From the NCBI RefSeq assembly GCF_004801395.1, contig NZ_SSOA01000006.1, positions 124,001-188,000 on the forward strand: 64,000 nt of DNA, read 5' to 3'. This document shows, piece after piece, positions 1 to 8,913 of this stretch. The DNA comes from Gillisella terrae. GTDB lineage: Bacteria > Pseudomonadota > Alphaproteobacteria > Rhizobiales > Rhizobiaceae. The translations under genes were made by a program, and so were the position numbers. Below the pieces are notes generated by a model, which saw nothing but the letters and a program-made list of their open reading frames with translations, ran no database searches and had not been told where the DNA came from. The first letter of the stretch is position 1, and each line of letters begins with the position of its first letter.

Positions 1-63
1 GGCAACCGCAGCGTTGAAAATTCGACGCAGCGTGGCCCGTGCAGAGGTATCATTCCAACTCAT
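1..63 (-). CDS. N-terminus of a possible glycerate kinase (DUF4147/TtuD type), cut by window edge
   Basis: Only 21 codons are inside the window. They open with Met-Ser-Trp-Asn and contain an LRRIFNAAVA segment that resembles the first helix of rhizobial glycerate-2-kinase/TtuD proteins. The ATG at 63 overlaps the TGA of a 29-codon upstream frame (ATGA), so translational coupling is likely. The gene would be the next member of the leftward polyol operon. The identification rests on a very short stretch and on context, so it is tentative. The rest of the protein lies outside the window. Confidence 0.4.
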   Translation of the reverse strand, partial: MSWNDTSARATLRRIFNAAVA

Positions 64-149
64 GCGGAAGCCGCCACTTTAAGGATATTGGAACCGGCGA
101 TTGTCTGGCAGACAGCCGCCGCGATCGGCGAAATCTTGTGTTCATGCAT
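60..149 (-). CDS. 29-aa leader-like ORF overlapping the next start codon
   Basis: A short frame starts with Met-His-Glu-His-Lys, has a good ribosome-binding site (GGAGA about 6 nt before the ATG) and ends in a TGA that overlaps the downstream ATG. It sits between a degenerate RIME-like repeat and the putative glycerate kinase start. I recognise no family. It could be a coupling leader peptide or the stub of a deleted gene. The ribosome-binding site and the ATGA overlap are visible; function is unknown. Confidence 0.3.
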   Translation of the reverse strand: MHEHKISPIAAAVCQTIAGSNILKVAASA

Positions 150-173
150 CAGAATTCTCCGTATCGGCTGTAT

Positions 174-229
174 CATTCCTCAAGTCAGACTCACTGTAAG
201 GAATGGTGCAGCAGATTAACAGTGCTACC
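174..229 (-). repeat. Degenerate RIME2-like intergenic repeat (copy D)
   Basis: The stretch matches, with many changes, the reverse of the palindromic repeat seen intact at 38947-39053. Shared blocks include ATTCCT near the left end, GTAAGGA, and TGCAGCAGATTA followed by AGTG and TAC. The stop codon of the upstream dehydrogenase gene (225-227) lies at its edge. Confidence 0.5.
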
Positions 230-1916
230 GCGCCGCGGCCATTGGCGGGCGAAGGTTTACGCCGTGGCGGTCGCGCAATTGCTGGATCACGGCTTCTATC
301 TCTTCGGTCTGTCGTGCCGCATCCCATCCAAGGGTTGGGGCGGCAATGGCGGCGATTTCTTGCAAGGTTTGCCCACTCAACGCATTTTCAATCGCCATGC
401 TGGTGCGGCGAAACACAATGTCTGCGAGGCTGACCACCAGTTCGTGCTTCACAAGCCAGTCGATTTCCAAGGCGCTGTAGGACGCCGCAGCACTCAAGCG
501 TTGGTCATCCCCATAGGGCGAAGGTGTCGAGAGCATTGCTCGCGCCGTCGTGCCGTAGCGCGATAGTAACTCGGCAGCCCTTGCCGTGCTCAAGCCATAT
601 TGCTTGGCCAGATCGGCCACCCATTGGGCGCATGCATCATCGCTGGCGGGAAAATCCCGACCACCACCGATTGGCAGATTTTGCGTGCTGCAAACCCGTT
701 TACGATCAAGCCTTGCAAGGACGCTATCCGTCACCTCTTCAGCGAAGCCGCGAAAGGTTGTCCATTTGCCGCCCACCAGAGAAATGATGGCAAAGGGCCG
801 CTCACCGTTTGCCTCCAGCACGGGTGCGGAATGATCGCGGCTGATCAAGCCGGGGTTTTTGGCATCCGAGGCCGGGAGCGGACGAATGCCGCTGTAGCTG
901 TACACCACCTGCTCACGGTCAAAGGACAGACCCGGTAGCAGGCTGCGCAAACTGTCGAGGAAATAATCCAGCTCTGGCTCTTCACAGCGCACCGCATCGG
1001 GGTTGTCGCTGGGAATATCCGTTGAGCCCACCAGAGCAAAGCCGAGATAGTCGTAGACCAGGCATATGCGCCCGTCATCGGCCTCAAAATAGATCATGTG
1101 GCCTTTCAGGCTTTGCAGCAGCTCCGGGTGGTCAAGCAGGATGTGCGAGCCTTTGGTGCCGCCGATCATCTTGGTGGGGGTACCCAGTGCTGCATTCACC
1201 CGATCAATCCACGGACCACTGGCATTGACCACAAGCGAGGGTTTTACCGAAAATGTCGTGTTGTCTTGCTGGCGAAAACTCAGAACACCTGCCTCACTTG
1301 CCACCAGATCGGTATAGGTAACCGCTCTGGACTGGGAATTGGCGTTGAGCCCGTCGCGCACCAGCTCATAGACCAACCTCTCAGGACGGCTGATTTTGGC
1401 ATCATAATAAATGCCGCCCGCCACAATGCTGTCGGTCAAGGGCGGAATATGTTGTCGCGACGCGGCTTTAGACAAAAAGCGATGGCGCGGCATGACCCGA
1501 TGGCGCGCGCCATAAAAATCATAAAGCGCTAAGCCGACCTTGATCAGCAAGGCACCTCGGCTACGCGGTGCCGTTGTTGATCCCGCAAGGGTGCGCAGCG
1601 CTGCGTAGATACCCCGCATCCATGAAAACGCCGGAATGAAGGTGGGCAGCGGCGTGACGCAATGGGGCGCGTTTTTTAACAGCAGGTTGCGCTCCAGTGT
1701 CGATTGCGCCACCAGCGAAAACTCGCCGGTTTCCAGATATTTCAGACCGCCGTGTATGAGGCGTGAGGGAGCGGCACTGGTGCCCGCGCCAAAATCGGTT
1801 TTCTCCACCAACAGGCATTTGATGCCCTGCTCGCACAGATCGCGAAACAGCCCGGCACCGTTGATGCCAGCACCGAGAATAACCACGTCAAAAAGGCTCT
1901 CATTACGGTCGTTCAT
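225..1916 (-). CDS. FAD-dependent glycerol-3-phosphate dehydrogenase family protein (second polyol-phosphate dehydrogenase)
   Basis: This 563-aa protein belongs to the GlpD/EryB family of membrane-associated flavoenzymes that oxidise polyol phosphates and pass electrons to quinone. An N-terminal Rossmann motif (GAGINGAG at about residues 15-22) binds FAD, followed by the family's LIHGGLKYLE segment. A C-terminal DAO_C-like helical domain covers roughly the last 130 residues. The ATG overlaps the stop of the upstream FGGY kinase (ATGA), so kinase and dehydrogenase are coupled. It is a clear paralogue of eryB in the divergent operon but about 57 residues longer. The likely substrate is glycerol 3-phosphate or another tetritol or pentitol phosphate; the sequence does not say which. 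Confidence 0.85.
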   Translation of the reverse strand: MNDRNESLFDVVILGAGINGAGLFRDLCEQGIKCLLVEKTDFGAGTSAAPSRLIHGGLKYLETGEFSLVAQSTLERNLLLKNAPHCVTPLPTFIPAFSWMRGIYAALRTLAGSTTAPRSRGALLIKVGLALYDFYGARHRVMPRHRFLSKAASRQHIPPLTDSIVAGGIYYDAKISRPERLVYELVRDGLNANSQSRAVTYTDLVASEAGVLSFRQQDNTTFSVKPSLVVNASGPWIDRVNAALGTPTKMIGGTKGSHILLDHPELLQSLKGHMIYFEADDGRICLVYDYLGFALVGSTDIPSDNPDAVRCEEPELDYFLDSLRSLLPGLSFDREQVVYSYSGIRPLPASDAKNPGLISRDHSAPVLEANGERPFAIISLVGGKWTTFRGFAEEVTDSVLARLDRKRVCSTQNLPIGGGRDFPASDDACAQWVADLAKQYGLSTARAAELLSRYGTTARAMLSTPSPYGDDQRLSAAASYSALEIDWLVKHELVVSLADIVFRRTSMAIENALSGQTLQEIAAIAAPTLGWDAARQTEEIEAVIQQLRDRHGVNLRPPMAAAR

Positions 1917-3445
1917 AGCGCTACCTGCTGGGTGTCATTCAATGTAACCATTCGCGACCACATGGGGGCCATGACTGCTGCCAAATCCTGAAACAGCTCA
2001 AACCGTTGCTGATAGAAACTCGCCCTGCCCGCGTCTGGCACATAATGCTGCTCCAACTGATCCAGCGGGCGTGGGTCATGTCTGGGCGTTTCAAAAATAT
2101 CGACACCGGAGCCCGCGCACAAAGCCGCACCCCAGGCGGCGGCCTCAGCTGTTGTGGTCACTGTCACCGGCATGTTCAGCACATCGCAAAACAGCTGGGC
2201 AACAGATGCGTTGCGCGACACGCCGCCGGTGAGGCGCACGCTGTCAAAGGCAAAGCCGGTGGTCAGATCATCAACATGCAGGCGATGATTGAAAGCGATG
2301 CCTTCCAGCACCGCGCGCAACAGATCGCCGCGATCATGCCAGCCGTTGAGCCCGAAAAATCCGGCACTGGCTTGCGCGCCAAAAGGAGAGCCGAACAGAT
2401 AAGGGTGAAACATCACCGTCGAGGGCCTTGCAAAAGCCGCATCAATTTCAGCGGCCAGCAGCGTGTGGATGGATTGCCCATTGGCTTCGGCGGCCCGCGC
2501 CTCGGCATCACAAAGCCGATCAACAAACCAATCATAATTGGTGGTGGAAGCAGGCGAAATTGCCATATTGTTCCACTCACCGGCCGCGATACCGTTGCGG
2601 CAAAACCAGTTGCGGCTGACATTGGGCTGGAGCGACATTGTCTCGTTGATGGAATAGGTTCCGGCGATCACCGATGCAACCCCCGCACCATAACCGCCAA
2701 TGCCCAGCGCTGATGCGGTCACATCATGCAGGCCTGCCACCACAGGCGTGCCGACAACCAGCCCGGTTTCCACGGCGGCTTTCGCACTGACCCCAGCCAC
2801 CACGCAATCGGAACGGGAAATGGGCGGAAGCCACGGCCAGACCTCGTCAAGGCCAAACAGGGATAGCGCATCGCGGCTATAGGTCTGGCTTTGCACGTCG
2901 GTGAACGATGTGCTGGCCTCGGTGTAATCGGTTCCCACCTCACCGGTGAGGCAAAAGCGCAGCCAATCCTTGCAGCTCAGCACATGGCCAATACGGCCAA
3001 AGCGCTCAGGCTGGTGGCGCTTGATCCATGCCAGCAAGGCGGAAGGGGCGGACGCATGCGGCAATTGGCCGGTCAGCGCCAAAATTGCATTCGAGTCCGG
3101 GCCGTCGACCCATTGTTGCACTAACGCACCCGCTCGGCTATCGAGCGATAAAATACCAGCGCCCAAGGGTTGGTGGTGCTGATCAAGAAGGTAAATGCCA
3201 TCACCATGGGCGGTTGCACCCACGGCTTGAATGTCAGACGCAGGCCGTCCCGATGAGGCAATCACCTCTTTGATGGCATCTGCGGTTGCCATCCAGAACG
3301 ATTGCATATCACGTTCAACATGATGCGGCTTTGGCATGGCCTGGGCAATGCGACGGCGCGCAACGGCAATCTGCGTGCCATCCACGTCAAACAGAACGGC
3401 TTTGGTCACCGTCAGGCCACTATCAATTCCAAGCAGGCTTGGCAT
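1913..3445 (-). CDS. FGGY-family carbohydrate kinase (second polyol/ketose kinase of the locus)
   Basis: A 510-aa FGGY kinase that phosphorylates a sugar or polyol with ATP. The N-terminal phosphate-binding motif LLGIDSGLTVTKAV is at residues 4-17. The C-terminal domain carries the adenosine motif LTGGVSRN around residue 415. It resembles the L-xylulose/uncharacterised FGGY branch more than EryA, its paralogue encoded at 10257-11894. The start has a GAGGAG ribosome-binding site. It lies 56 bp downstream of a DeoR gene and overlaps the following dehydrogenase gene by 4 bp, so the three form one unit. Family membership is certain; the substrate is not. Confidence 0.85.
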   Translation of the reverse strand: MPSLLGIDSGLTVTKAVLFDVDGTQIAVARRRIAQAMPKPHHVERDMQSFWMATADAIKEVIASSGRPASDIQAVGATAHGDGIYLLDQHHQPLGAGILSLDSRAGALVQQWVDGPDSNAILALTGQLPHASAPSALLAWIKRHQPERFGRIGHVLSCKDWLRFCLTGEVGTDYTEASTSFTDVQSQTYSRDALSLFGLDEVWPWLPPISRSDCVVAGVSAKAAVETGLVVGTPVVAGLHDVTASALGIGGYGAGVASVIAGTYSINETMSLQPNVSRNWFCRNGIAAGEWNNMAISPASTTNYDWFVDRLCDAEARAAEANGQSIHTLLAAEIDAAFARPSTVMFHPYLFGSPFGAQASAGFFGLNGWHDRGDLLRAVLEGIAFNHRLHVDDLTTGFAFDSVRLTGGVSRNASVAQLFCDVLNMPVTVTTTAEAAAWGAALCAGSGVDIFETPRHDPRPLDQLEQHYVPDAGRASFYQQRFELFQDLAAVMAPMWSRMVTLNDTQQVAL

Positions 3446-3501
3446 GCCGTCTCCTCTTTCCAGCAGGTCACGGCTTGCGCATGGTCTGCGCGGCCCGCCT
3501 G

Positions 3502-4368
3502 TTACGTCTTGTTTCGTGCGCCCCGTGCCACCAGCACATTGACGCCTTTGTCACGCATTCGATCCAGATCGATGTTGGGCATGCCCTCATCGACAATCAC
3601 CACATCAAACTCTTTCAGCGCCGCAAAACTATGCAGAGCGCGGCGCTCAAATTTGGTGTGATCGGCCAGAAGAATGCGCTTGGCGGCACACTCAAACATG
3701 GCCCGCTTGGTATCCACCATTTCCGGCGATTGGTGAAAGGCGATGTCATCAATGATGGCCGACATCGACATGAAGGCGATGTCAGCGCGAAGCTGGCGGA
3801 TTTCGTGGGTTGTCACCCGCCCCATGAACGCATTGCACCAATTGTAATAATGCCCGCCCAGACTGAGCAATGTCAGGTCACGCACATCCTTCAAGGCGTT
3901 GATCAAGGTCAGTGAATTGGTAATCGCTGTCAAAGGCACCTTGCCGGGGAGCTGCTGCACCATATGCTGCACAGTGGTGGAATCATCGAGAAAAATCGCC
4001 TGCCCCGGCTCCACGAAGGTCAGAGCCAGATCAGCAATCTGTTGTTTTTCATCGGCCTGACGGGTGGCGCGATAGACATCGCTGGCCTCAATCAGACTGG
4101 TGGGCGAGGCCGAGACAACGCCACGGGTTTTGCGAAACAGGCCCCGGCTGACCAGTTCATCCACATCGCGATGGGCGGTCATGAGGCTGATGCCAAAACG
4201 CTCGGTCAGATCCTCGATCCTCAGCGATCCTTCCGCCAGAATGGCCTCGGCAATCAACTGACGGCGCACCAGCTGGCGCGCATGGCGGCTGTCGCTGGGC
4301 AGTTCCGTGGAAAGAAGAGTGTCTAAATTGGCTTTTTTGCTCACGATCACGTCCGATGTTGATGGCAC
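3502..4368 (-). CDS. DeoR/GlpR-family transcriptional repressor
   Basis: This 288-aa regulator has an N-terminal DeoR winged helix (about residues 34-90; ERFGISLMTAHRDVDEL is the recognition region). A C-terminal DeoRC sugar-phosphate sensor domain resembles ribose-5-phosphate isomerase folds. Proteins of this family usually repress the neighbouring polyol operon and release DNA when bound to a phosphorylated intermediate. It lies between the transporter genes and the kinase/dehydrogenase pair, behind a strong terminator. It may therefore head its own subunit of the operon and control entry of a second polyol. A DeoR regulator (sometimes called EryR) is known beside rhizobial ery genes; that this is the same gene is inference. 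Confidence 0.85.
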   Translation of the reverse strand: MPSTSDVIVSKKANLDTLLSTELPSDSRHARQLVRRQLIAEAILAEGSLRIEDLTERFGISLMTAHRDVDELVSRGLFRKTRGVVSASPTSLIEASDVYRATRQADEKQQIADLALTFVEPGQAIFLDDSTTVQHMVQQLPGKVPLTAITNSLTLINALKDVRDLTLLSLGGHYYNWCNAFMGRVTTHEIRQLRADIAFMSMSAIIDDIAFHQSPEMVDTKRAMFECAAKRILLADHTKFERRALHSFAALKEFDVVIVDEGMPNIDLDRMRDKGVNVLVARGARNKT

Positions 4369-4429
4369 TCACACGTTGGTATCATCCATTGCAACACGCA
4401 GATCAACCGGCCAGCACAACGCTTTCGGC

Positions 4430-4462
4430 GAAAAACAAACAAAGGCGTGGCAGAGCCACGCC
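4430..4462 (-). terminator. Rho-independent terminator/attenuator after eryG
   Basis: An 8-bp perfect stem (GGCGTGGC at 4444-4451 with GCCACGCC at 4455-4462) and a 3-nt loop are followed on the minus strand by TTTGTTTGTTTTT. It separates the transporter transcription unit from the DeoR-kinase-dehydrogenase genes. Confidence 0.85.
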
Positions 4463-4480
4463 CCGATTTGCGGTGACCGC

Positions 4481-5428
4481 TTACTTCGACAACACAAAGG
4501 GTGCTGTGTATTTCGCCACATTGTCCTTGGTGATCAGCAGGCAATCAAACAGCTGCTTTTCAGCGCTGGCTCCGGTTTTGCCGGTCTTGATGAAACTGTC
4601 GGCCTGTTTCACCGCTTCGGCAGAAAACACAGCAACAGGCTGCAAAACGGTATATTGCAGCTCACCGGCCTTGATGGCGGCCACAGCATCTGGCGATCCA
4701 TCGAAACCGCCAACCTTGACCTTGGACAGTTTACCGGCTTCCTTGAGGGCGGCAATCGCACCGAGCGCCATTTCATCATTGCCGCTGATCACGCCGATAA
4801 TATCGGGATGCGCTTGCAGCATTGACTGCATCTTGTCATGGCCCTGGGTGCGGTCCCAGTTGGCCACTTCCTTGGCAACTTTGACCAGATCAGGATATTG
4901 GCTCAGGACCGTCTCGTAACCATTGGAGCGGGTTGCGGCGTTGTTGTCGGAAGGCGCGCCCAACAATTCGGCGTAATTGCCCTTGTCGCCCACATCAGCC
5001 ACCCATTGGGTCGCACCAAGAGCCGCCCCTTGCGCATTGTTGGACACCAATTGCGCCTTGGCCAAACCTTCCTGATTGATCTCGGCATTGACCAAAAACA
5101 CCGGAATGCCGGCCGCAACGGCCTTTTTCACCGCACCAACCGAGCCATCAGCATTGGCCGGGTCCAGAATGATGGCTTTGGATTTGTTGGTGATGGCGGT
5201 ATCAATCAAACGGCTTTCCGTATTGGTGTCGCCTTTGTGGGCGCTGACGGTTGCCGTATAGCCCAGCTTTTCAGCTTCTGCTTTTGCCACCTGACCCTCC
5301 GTATACCAATAGGGGTTGGACGGATCATTGACGATAATCGTCATCAACCCATCGGCCCAGGATACGCTGGCCAGAAGCGGCAGAGCCGCAACGGCCGCAA
5401 ACATGATTTTCATGGTTTTCTTCAACAT
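4481..5428 (-). CDS. eryG: Periplasmic polyol/sugar-binding protein of the erythritol ABC transporter
   Basis: A 315-aa periplasmic-binding protein of the ribose (RbsB, Peripla_BP_4) type. Residues 1-25 form a signal peptide (two lysines, hydrophobic core, cut near SVSWA-DG). It captures substrate in the periplasm and hands it to the EryF/EryE pore. The ATG has a GGGAGAGAG ribosome-binding site. Unusually, it is the last gene of the transporter group, behind the permease and a RIME-like hairpin repeat, and it is closed by its own terminator. The mRNA hairpins on both sides could stabilise its message. The symbol is assigned from synteny with rhizobial ery loci; specificity is inferred. Confidence 0.75.
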   Translation of the reverse strand: MLKKTMKIMFAAVAALPLLASVSWADGLMTIIVNDPSNPYWYTEGQVAKAEAEKLGYTATVSAHKGDTNTESRLIDTAITNKSKAIILDPANADGSVGAVKKAVAAGIPVFLVNAEINQEGLAKAQLVSNNAQGAALGATQWVADVGDKGNYAELLGAPSDNNAATRSNGYETVLSQYPDLVKVAKEVANWDRTQGHDKMQSMLQAHPDIIGVISGNDEMALGAIAALKEAGKLSKVKVGGFDGSPDAVAAIKAGELQYTVLQPVAVFSAEAVKQADSFIKTGKTGASAEKQLFDCLLITKDNVAKYTAPFVLSK

Positions 5429-5550
5429 TCACTCTCTCCCGTTAATTCAGTTCACCCATTTTGCCGAGAATCCGGCAGTCCTCCCGATGCGGCCCGTGAG
5501 CTACCCCACCCCGATGCGGAAAATTTTAAATTCACGAATGTCTGCCTTGG

Positions 5551-5655
5551 TTAGAGTCTGTCAGGTTCAGATTGAACCAGACAGGCTCTAAAATTCTTTG
5601 TTTTCGTTTGTCTTTTCGGGAAAACCGGATTCCACTTTTCCCTGACAAACTCTAA
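5551..5655. repeat. RIME1-like intergenic palindromic repeat (intact copy)
   Basis: About 105 bp with two palindromes. The first is AGAGTCTGTC...GACAGGCTCT with inner arms GGTTCA/TGAACC. The second is GTTTGTC...GACAAAC with inner arms GGGAAAA/TTTTCCC. The architecture matches rhizobial intergenic mosaic elements (RIME1). The eryF stop codon (5652-5654) lies in its last bases. The same repeat occurs at 55780-56145, interrupted by a MITE. Confidence 0.8.
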
Positions 5656-6695
5656 TGACGTCCGTAACGAATGCTGTTGAGCAGCACGGCCATGACAATC
5701 ACCGCGCCGGTAAACACGGTTTGCCAGTAGGAGGACACGCCGATGATCACCAGGCCATCCGACAGAAAACCAATCACGAAGGCCCCAAGCATGGTGCCCA
5801 GCACCGTGCCACGCCCGCCGGTCAGCGCCGCTCCGCCAATCACCACAGCCGCAATGGCGGTGAGTTCGTAAGATGTGCCCGCCGTTGGCCCCGCCGAGGT
5901 CAGTTGTGATGACAGCACAAGGCCTGCGATGGCGGCACACACGCCCGACAGCACATAGGCCGTGATCTTGACCCGCTTGACCGGAACGCCCGACAGCTCG
6001 GCTGCATTTTCATTGCCGCCCGATGCATAGAGCCAGCGGCCAAAGGCGGTGCGCATCAGCAAGATCGCGCACAAAATGGCAACGCTTGCCAGAACCAGCA
6101 CGCCAATGGGCACGCCAAACAGGCGGTTAAAGCCCAGCCAGTCAAAGCCCATATTGCCATGCTCTGGTGTGCCACCCAGATTGTTAAACGTCAGACCATT
6201 GGTCATCAGCAGGGCGGCACCGCGCGCCACATACAAAACACCCAGGGTGGCCACAAAGGCAGGCACCCGCAAAAAGGCAATCAACACACCGTTGATAGCT
6301 CCGACAAAAGCCCCCAGCGCGCAGGTCATCACCACCACCGCCCAGACCGGCGGATAGAGAATGACACCATAGTCTTTCAGCACCACGCCCTGCATCAGAA
6401 AGCCTGCCACAACGCCGCAGAGACCAAGGGTGGAGCCGACTGAGAGATCAATGCCGCCGTTGAGGATCACCAGCAGCATTCCCAGGGCCAGCAAGCCATA
6501 AATGGCCACATGCGAGGCCATGATGAGGAAATTGTTCAAGGTGAAGTAATAGGGCGACAGCGATGAAAACACGGCAATAATTGCAATCAGCGCGAAAAAT
6601 GCCCGTCCCTCGAACAGAAGCTGGATGATGTTGATCTGCCGTTTTGGCGGATGGATCTGGCTTTTTTTATCTATCGTGGTTGTTACCGACATCAT
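5652..6695 (-). CDS. eryF: ABC transporter permease, ribose/CUT2 type
   Basis: An inner-membrane permease of about 347 aa from the RbsC/BPD_transp_2 family with eight to ten hydrophobic segments. The family motif is visible as GGIDLSVGSTLGL near residue 90 and the conserved AVVIGGAALTGGRGT near residue 288. It forms the channel through which the binding protein's cargo enters the cytoplasm. TTG-ATG-ATG starts overlap the eryE stop (TGATG), and the ATG at 6695 is preferred here. A single permease gene implies a homodimer. The gene is followed directly by the RIME1-like repeat, so transcripts into eryG pass through a long hairpin. Confidence 0.8.
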   Translation of the reverse strand: MMSVTTTIDKKSQIHPPKRQINIIQLLFEGRAFFALIAIIAVFSSLSPYYFTLNNFLIMASHVAIYGLLALGMLLVILNGGIDLSVGSTLGLCGVVAGFLMQGVVLKDYGVILYPPVWAVVVMTCALGAFVGAINGVLIAFLRVPAFVATLGVLYVARGAALLMTNGLTFNNLGGTPEHGNMGFDWLGFNRLFGVPIGVLVLASVAILCAILLMRTAFGRWLYASGGNENAAELSGVPVKRVKITAYVLSGVCAAIAGLVLSSQLTSAGPTAGTSYELTAIAAVVIGGAALTGGRGTVLGTMLGAFVIGFLSDGLVIIGVSSYWQTVFTGAVIVMAVLLNSIRYGRH

Positions 6696-8254
6696 CAATG
6701 CTCCATGCGTTCTGACGAATGCGCAACAACAGCCTGACCAGAGGCGGCCATGATCTGCTCCTTGCTTGCATCAGGTCCAAATTCTGCCGAAATGCTGCCG
6801 CGGCGCATCACGATGATGCGGTGGGCGATGCTCAGGCATTCTCCCACCTCGGAGGTGGAGTAAATCACGGCCAACCCCTCGCGTGCGCCCTCGGCCAACA
6901 GCTTGAACACTTCGGCTTTTGCGCCGATGTCGATGCCACGGCTGGGTTCATCCAGCAAAATGACGCGCGGGTTGGTGGCCAGCATTTTGCCAATCACCAC
7001 CTTTTGCTGATTGCCGCCCGACAGGGCACCAATGGCGGAATTGCCGCCGCTGGTCTTGATATGCACCCGCTGGATGGAGCGATTGACAATCGCCTGCTCT
7101 TTGCTGTGCGAGGTAAAGAGCCCACGGACAAAATTGCTGATACTGGCCAGAGACAGATTGTTTCCAACCGTCATGGTTTGCACCAGCCCGTCGCGCTGGC
7201 GATCTTCCGGCACCAGAACAAGGCCTGCTGCGATGCAATCGGCAATGCGAAAATGCGAAATATCCTGACCTTGCAGCAGTATACGGCCGCTGGCAGCTGG
7301 CACCCGTCCGGCAACGCATTCCAGCAGTTCGGTGCGGCCAGCCCCCATCAAACCATAGATGCAGACAATTTCACCGGCGCGCACATTGAGTGACAGATTA
7401 TCCACCACGGCATAGCCCTGACCGGGACCACCCTGAACCGTGACATTTTCAATCGACAGCGCAACATCACCCATGGTGTGACCCGTGGGTGGTGAGCCGA
7501 GATCGAAATTCTCGCCCACCATGTTGCGAACAATCCACTCAAGATCAATATCCTTGCGCTCGGCATAGGCTGTCATGGTGCCGTCGCGCAAAACCACGGC
7601 GTGGTCGGTGATCTGCAAGGCTTCTTCCAGATGGTGGGAGATGTAAACAATGGAAACGCCACGGCTTTTGAGATCGGAAATCAGCTTGAACAGCACCTCC
7701 ACCTCGGAGGCGCTGAGCGCCGATGTTGGCTCATCCATGATCAGAATGCGCGAATTGACCGACAAGGCGCGGGCAATTTCAACAATCTGCTGCTGGCCAA
7801 GGCGCAATTCTTCCACCGGCGTCAGCGGATCAATGTCTTCTTCCAAATCTTGCAAAAGCGCGCGCGCCTGGCGCTCTTCCTCGGCATAATTTACCCCCGT
7901 GGCGCTTTTTATTTCGCGCCCCATGAAGATATTGTCTCGCACATTCATGTTGGGGGCGAGGCTGAGCTCTTGATGAATAATCGAGATACCAAGATCGCGG
8001 GCATGGGAGGACGAGGCCAAGGTTACCGCCTGCCCATCCAGCACAATTTCACCGGACGTGGGGCGCACAACACCGGAGAGAATTTTCATCAGGGTTGATT
8101 TTCCAGCCCCGTTTTCGCCAAACAGGGTGGTGACCTGACCGCGATAGATGTTGAAATTCACCCCTTTGAGCGCATGAATATTGCCATAGGATTTCGCCAC
8201 ATTGCGTGCGGCTAAAACCACTTGGGCAGAAGATGCGGATGCGAGATCAGCCAT
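6695..8254 (-). CDS. eryE: ABC transporter ATPase with two nucleotide-binding domains
   Basis: A 519-aa CUT2-type ATPase (RbsA/MglA family) with two fused nucleotide-binding domains. Domain 1 has Walker A GENGAGKST (around residue 48) and Walker B ILIMDEPTSAL. Domain 2 has the degenerate P-loop GLMGAGRTE, the intact signature LSGGNQQKV and Walker B VILLDEPSRGID. It powers import with the EryF permease and EryG binding protein. It follows the DUF2291 gene by 2 bp and overlaps eryF. The ribosome-binding site is modest and translational coupling is likely. The symbol is by synteny to known erythritol transport genes. Confidence 0.85.
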   Translation of the reverse strand: MADLASASSAQVVLAARNVAKSYGNIHALKGVNFNIYRGQVTTLFGENGAGKSTLMKILSGVVRPTSGEIVLDGQAVTLASSSHARDLGISIIHQELSLAPNMNVRDNIFMGREIKSATGVNYAEEERQARALLQDLEEDIDPLTPVEELRLGQQQIVEIARALSVNSRILIMDEPTSALSASEVEVLFKLISDLKSRGVSIVYISHHLEEALQITDHAVVLRDGTMTAYAERKDIDLEWIVRNMVGENFDLGSPPTGHTMGDVALSIENVTVQGGPGQGYAVVDNLSLNVRAGEIVCIYGLMGAGRTELLECVAGRVPAASGRILLQGQDISHFRIADCIAAGLVLVPEDRQRDGLVQTMTVGNNLSLASISNFVRGLFTSHSKEQAIVNRSIQRVHIKTSGGNSAIGALSGGNQQKVVIGKMLATNPRVILLDEPSRGIDIGAKAEVFKLLAEGAREGLAVIYSTSEVGECLSIAHRIIVMRRGSISAEFGPDASKEQIMAASGQAVVAHSSERMEH

Positions 8255-8256
8255 GG

Positions 8257-8913
8257 CTATTTCACCTCGAAGCTGACCGGCGTCACCAGCCAGTTTTTCG
8301 GATTGATCAGTTGAAACACGCCCACAACGGAAACCGTCTTTCCGCTCAGATTTGCCGGATCAAGATTGGCAAGAACCTCTTTCTTGACCTGATTGTTGAT
8401 GGCTGAACCGGCGTTTTGATATTCGATCTGATTGGTAAACTGGCCAAATGAAATGGTGCCGGTGGCATCGCGCAAATCGGTGCCGTTCAAGGCTGGTCCC
8501 GTTTGCACCCGGACGGTCACGTCACCGGCAAGGCCATCGACCTTGACCACATTGTAATTGGCCTTGCGCTCGCTCACCACGCCGGTGAATTTGATCGGAA
8601 TGATCGGGCCAACGCCGCCTGCCACACCAAATTTTTCACCGGCTGCTTTTTTATCAGCCTCAATGGCTTTTAACAGCACCACAGCATCCACGGCGCGCTT
8701 TTCGACATTGTCTCTGATCTTGGGAAATTCTTCGACGCCATAGGCTTCAGCCGAAAAGGCCTTTTGGCGCACATCCTGCTCCGAGCCAATGTGAACGACC
8801 GTGGTGTCGAGCGCGATTGCACCAAGAACGGCGAGCACACCGACCACGGTTATCACGCCATAGGAGCGTGATTTTGTCGATCTCGGTGATAGCCCTGCAT
8901 GTGCTATGCTCAT
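8257..8913 (-). CDS. DUF2291 family membrane-anchored protein of the polyol transporter operon
   Basis: A 218-aa protein with a short basic N-terminus, one transmembrane or signal-anchor segment (residues about 20-38) and a periplasmic domain. DUF2291 proteins are often described as periplasmic lipoproteins encoded next to CUT2 sugar transporters; their role is unknown. No clear lipobox cysteine is seen here. The ATG at 8913 is chosen over that at 8934 because a GGAGGT ribosome-binding site lies 8-9 nt upstream. It is the first gene of the leftward operon, 2 bp before eryE, and is probably an accessory of the importer. Confidence 0.75.
   Translation of the reverse strand: MSIAHAGLSPRSTKSRSYGVITVVGVLAVLGAIALDTTVVHIGSEQDVRQKAFSAEAYGVEEFPKIRDNVEKRAVDAVVLLKAIEADKKAAGEKFGVAGGVGPIIPIKFTGVVSERKANYNVVKVDGLAGDVTVRVQTGPALNGTDLRDATGTISFGQFTNQIEYQNAGSAINNQVKKEVLANLDPANLSGKTVSVVGVFQLINPKNWLVTPVSFEVK

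Noticed and set aside
39-566. Long rightward open frame at the left edge
   Set aside because: It is antisense to a clear dehydrogenase gene and has low-complexity composition; it is a shadow frame.
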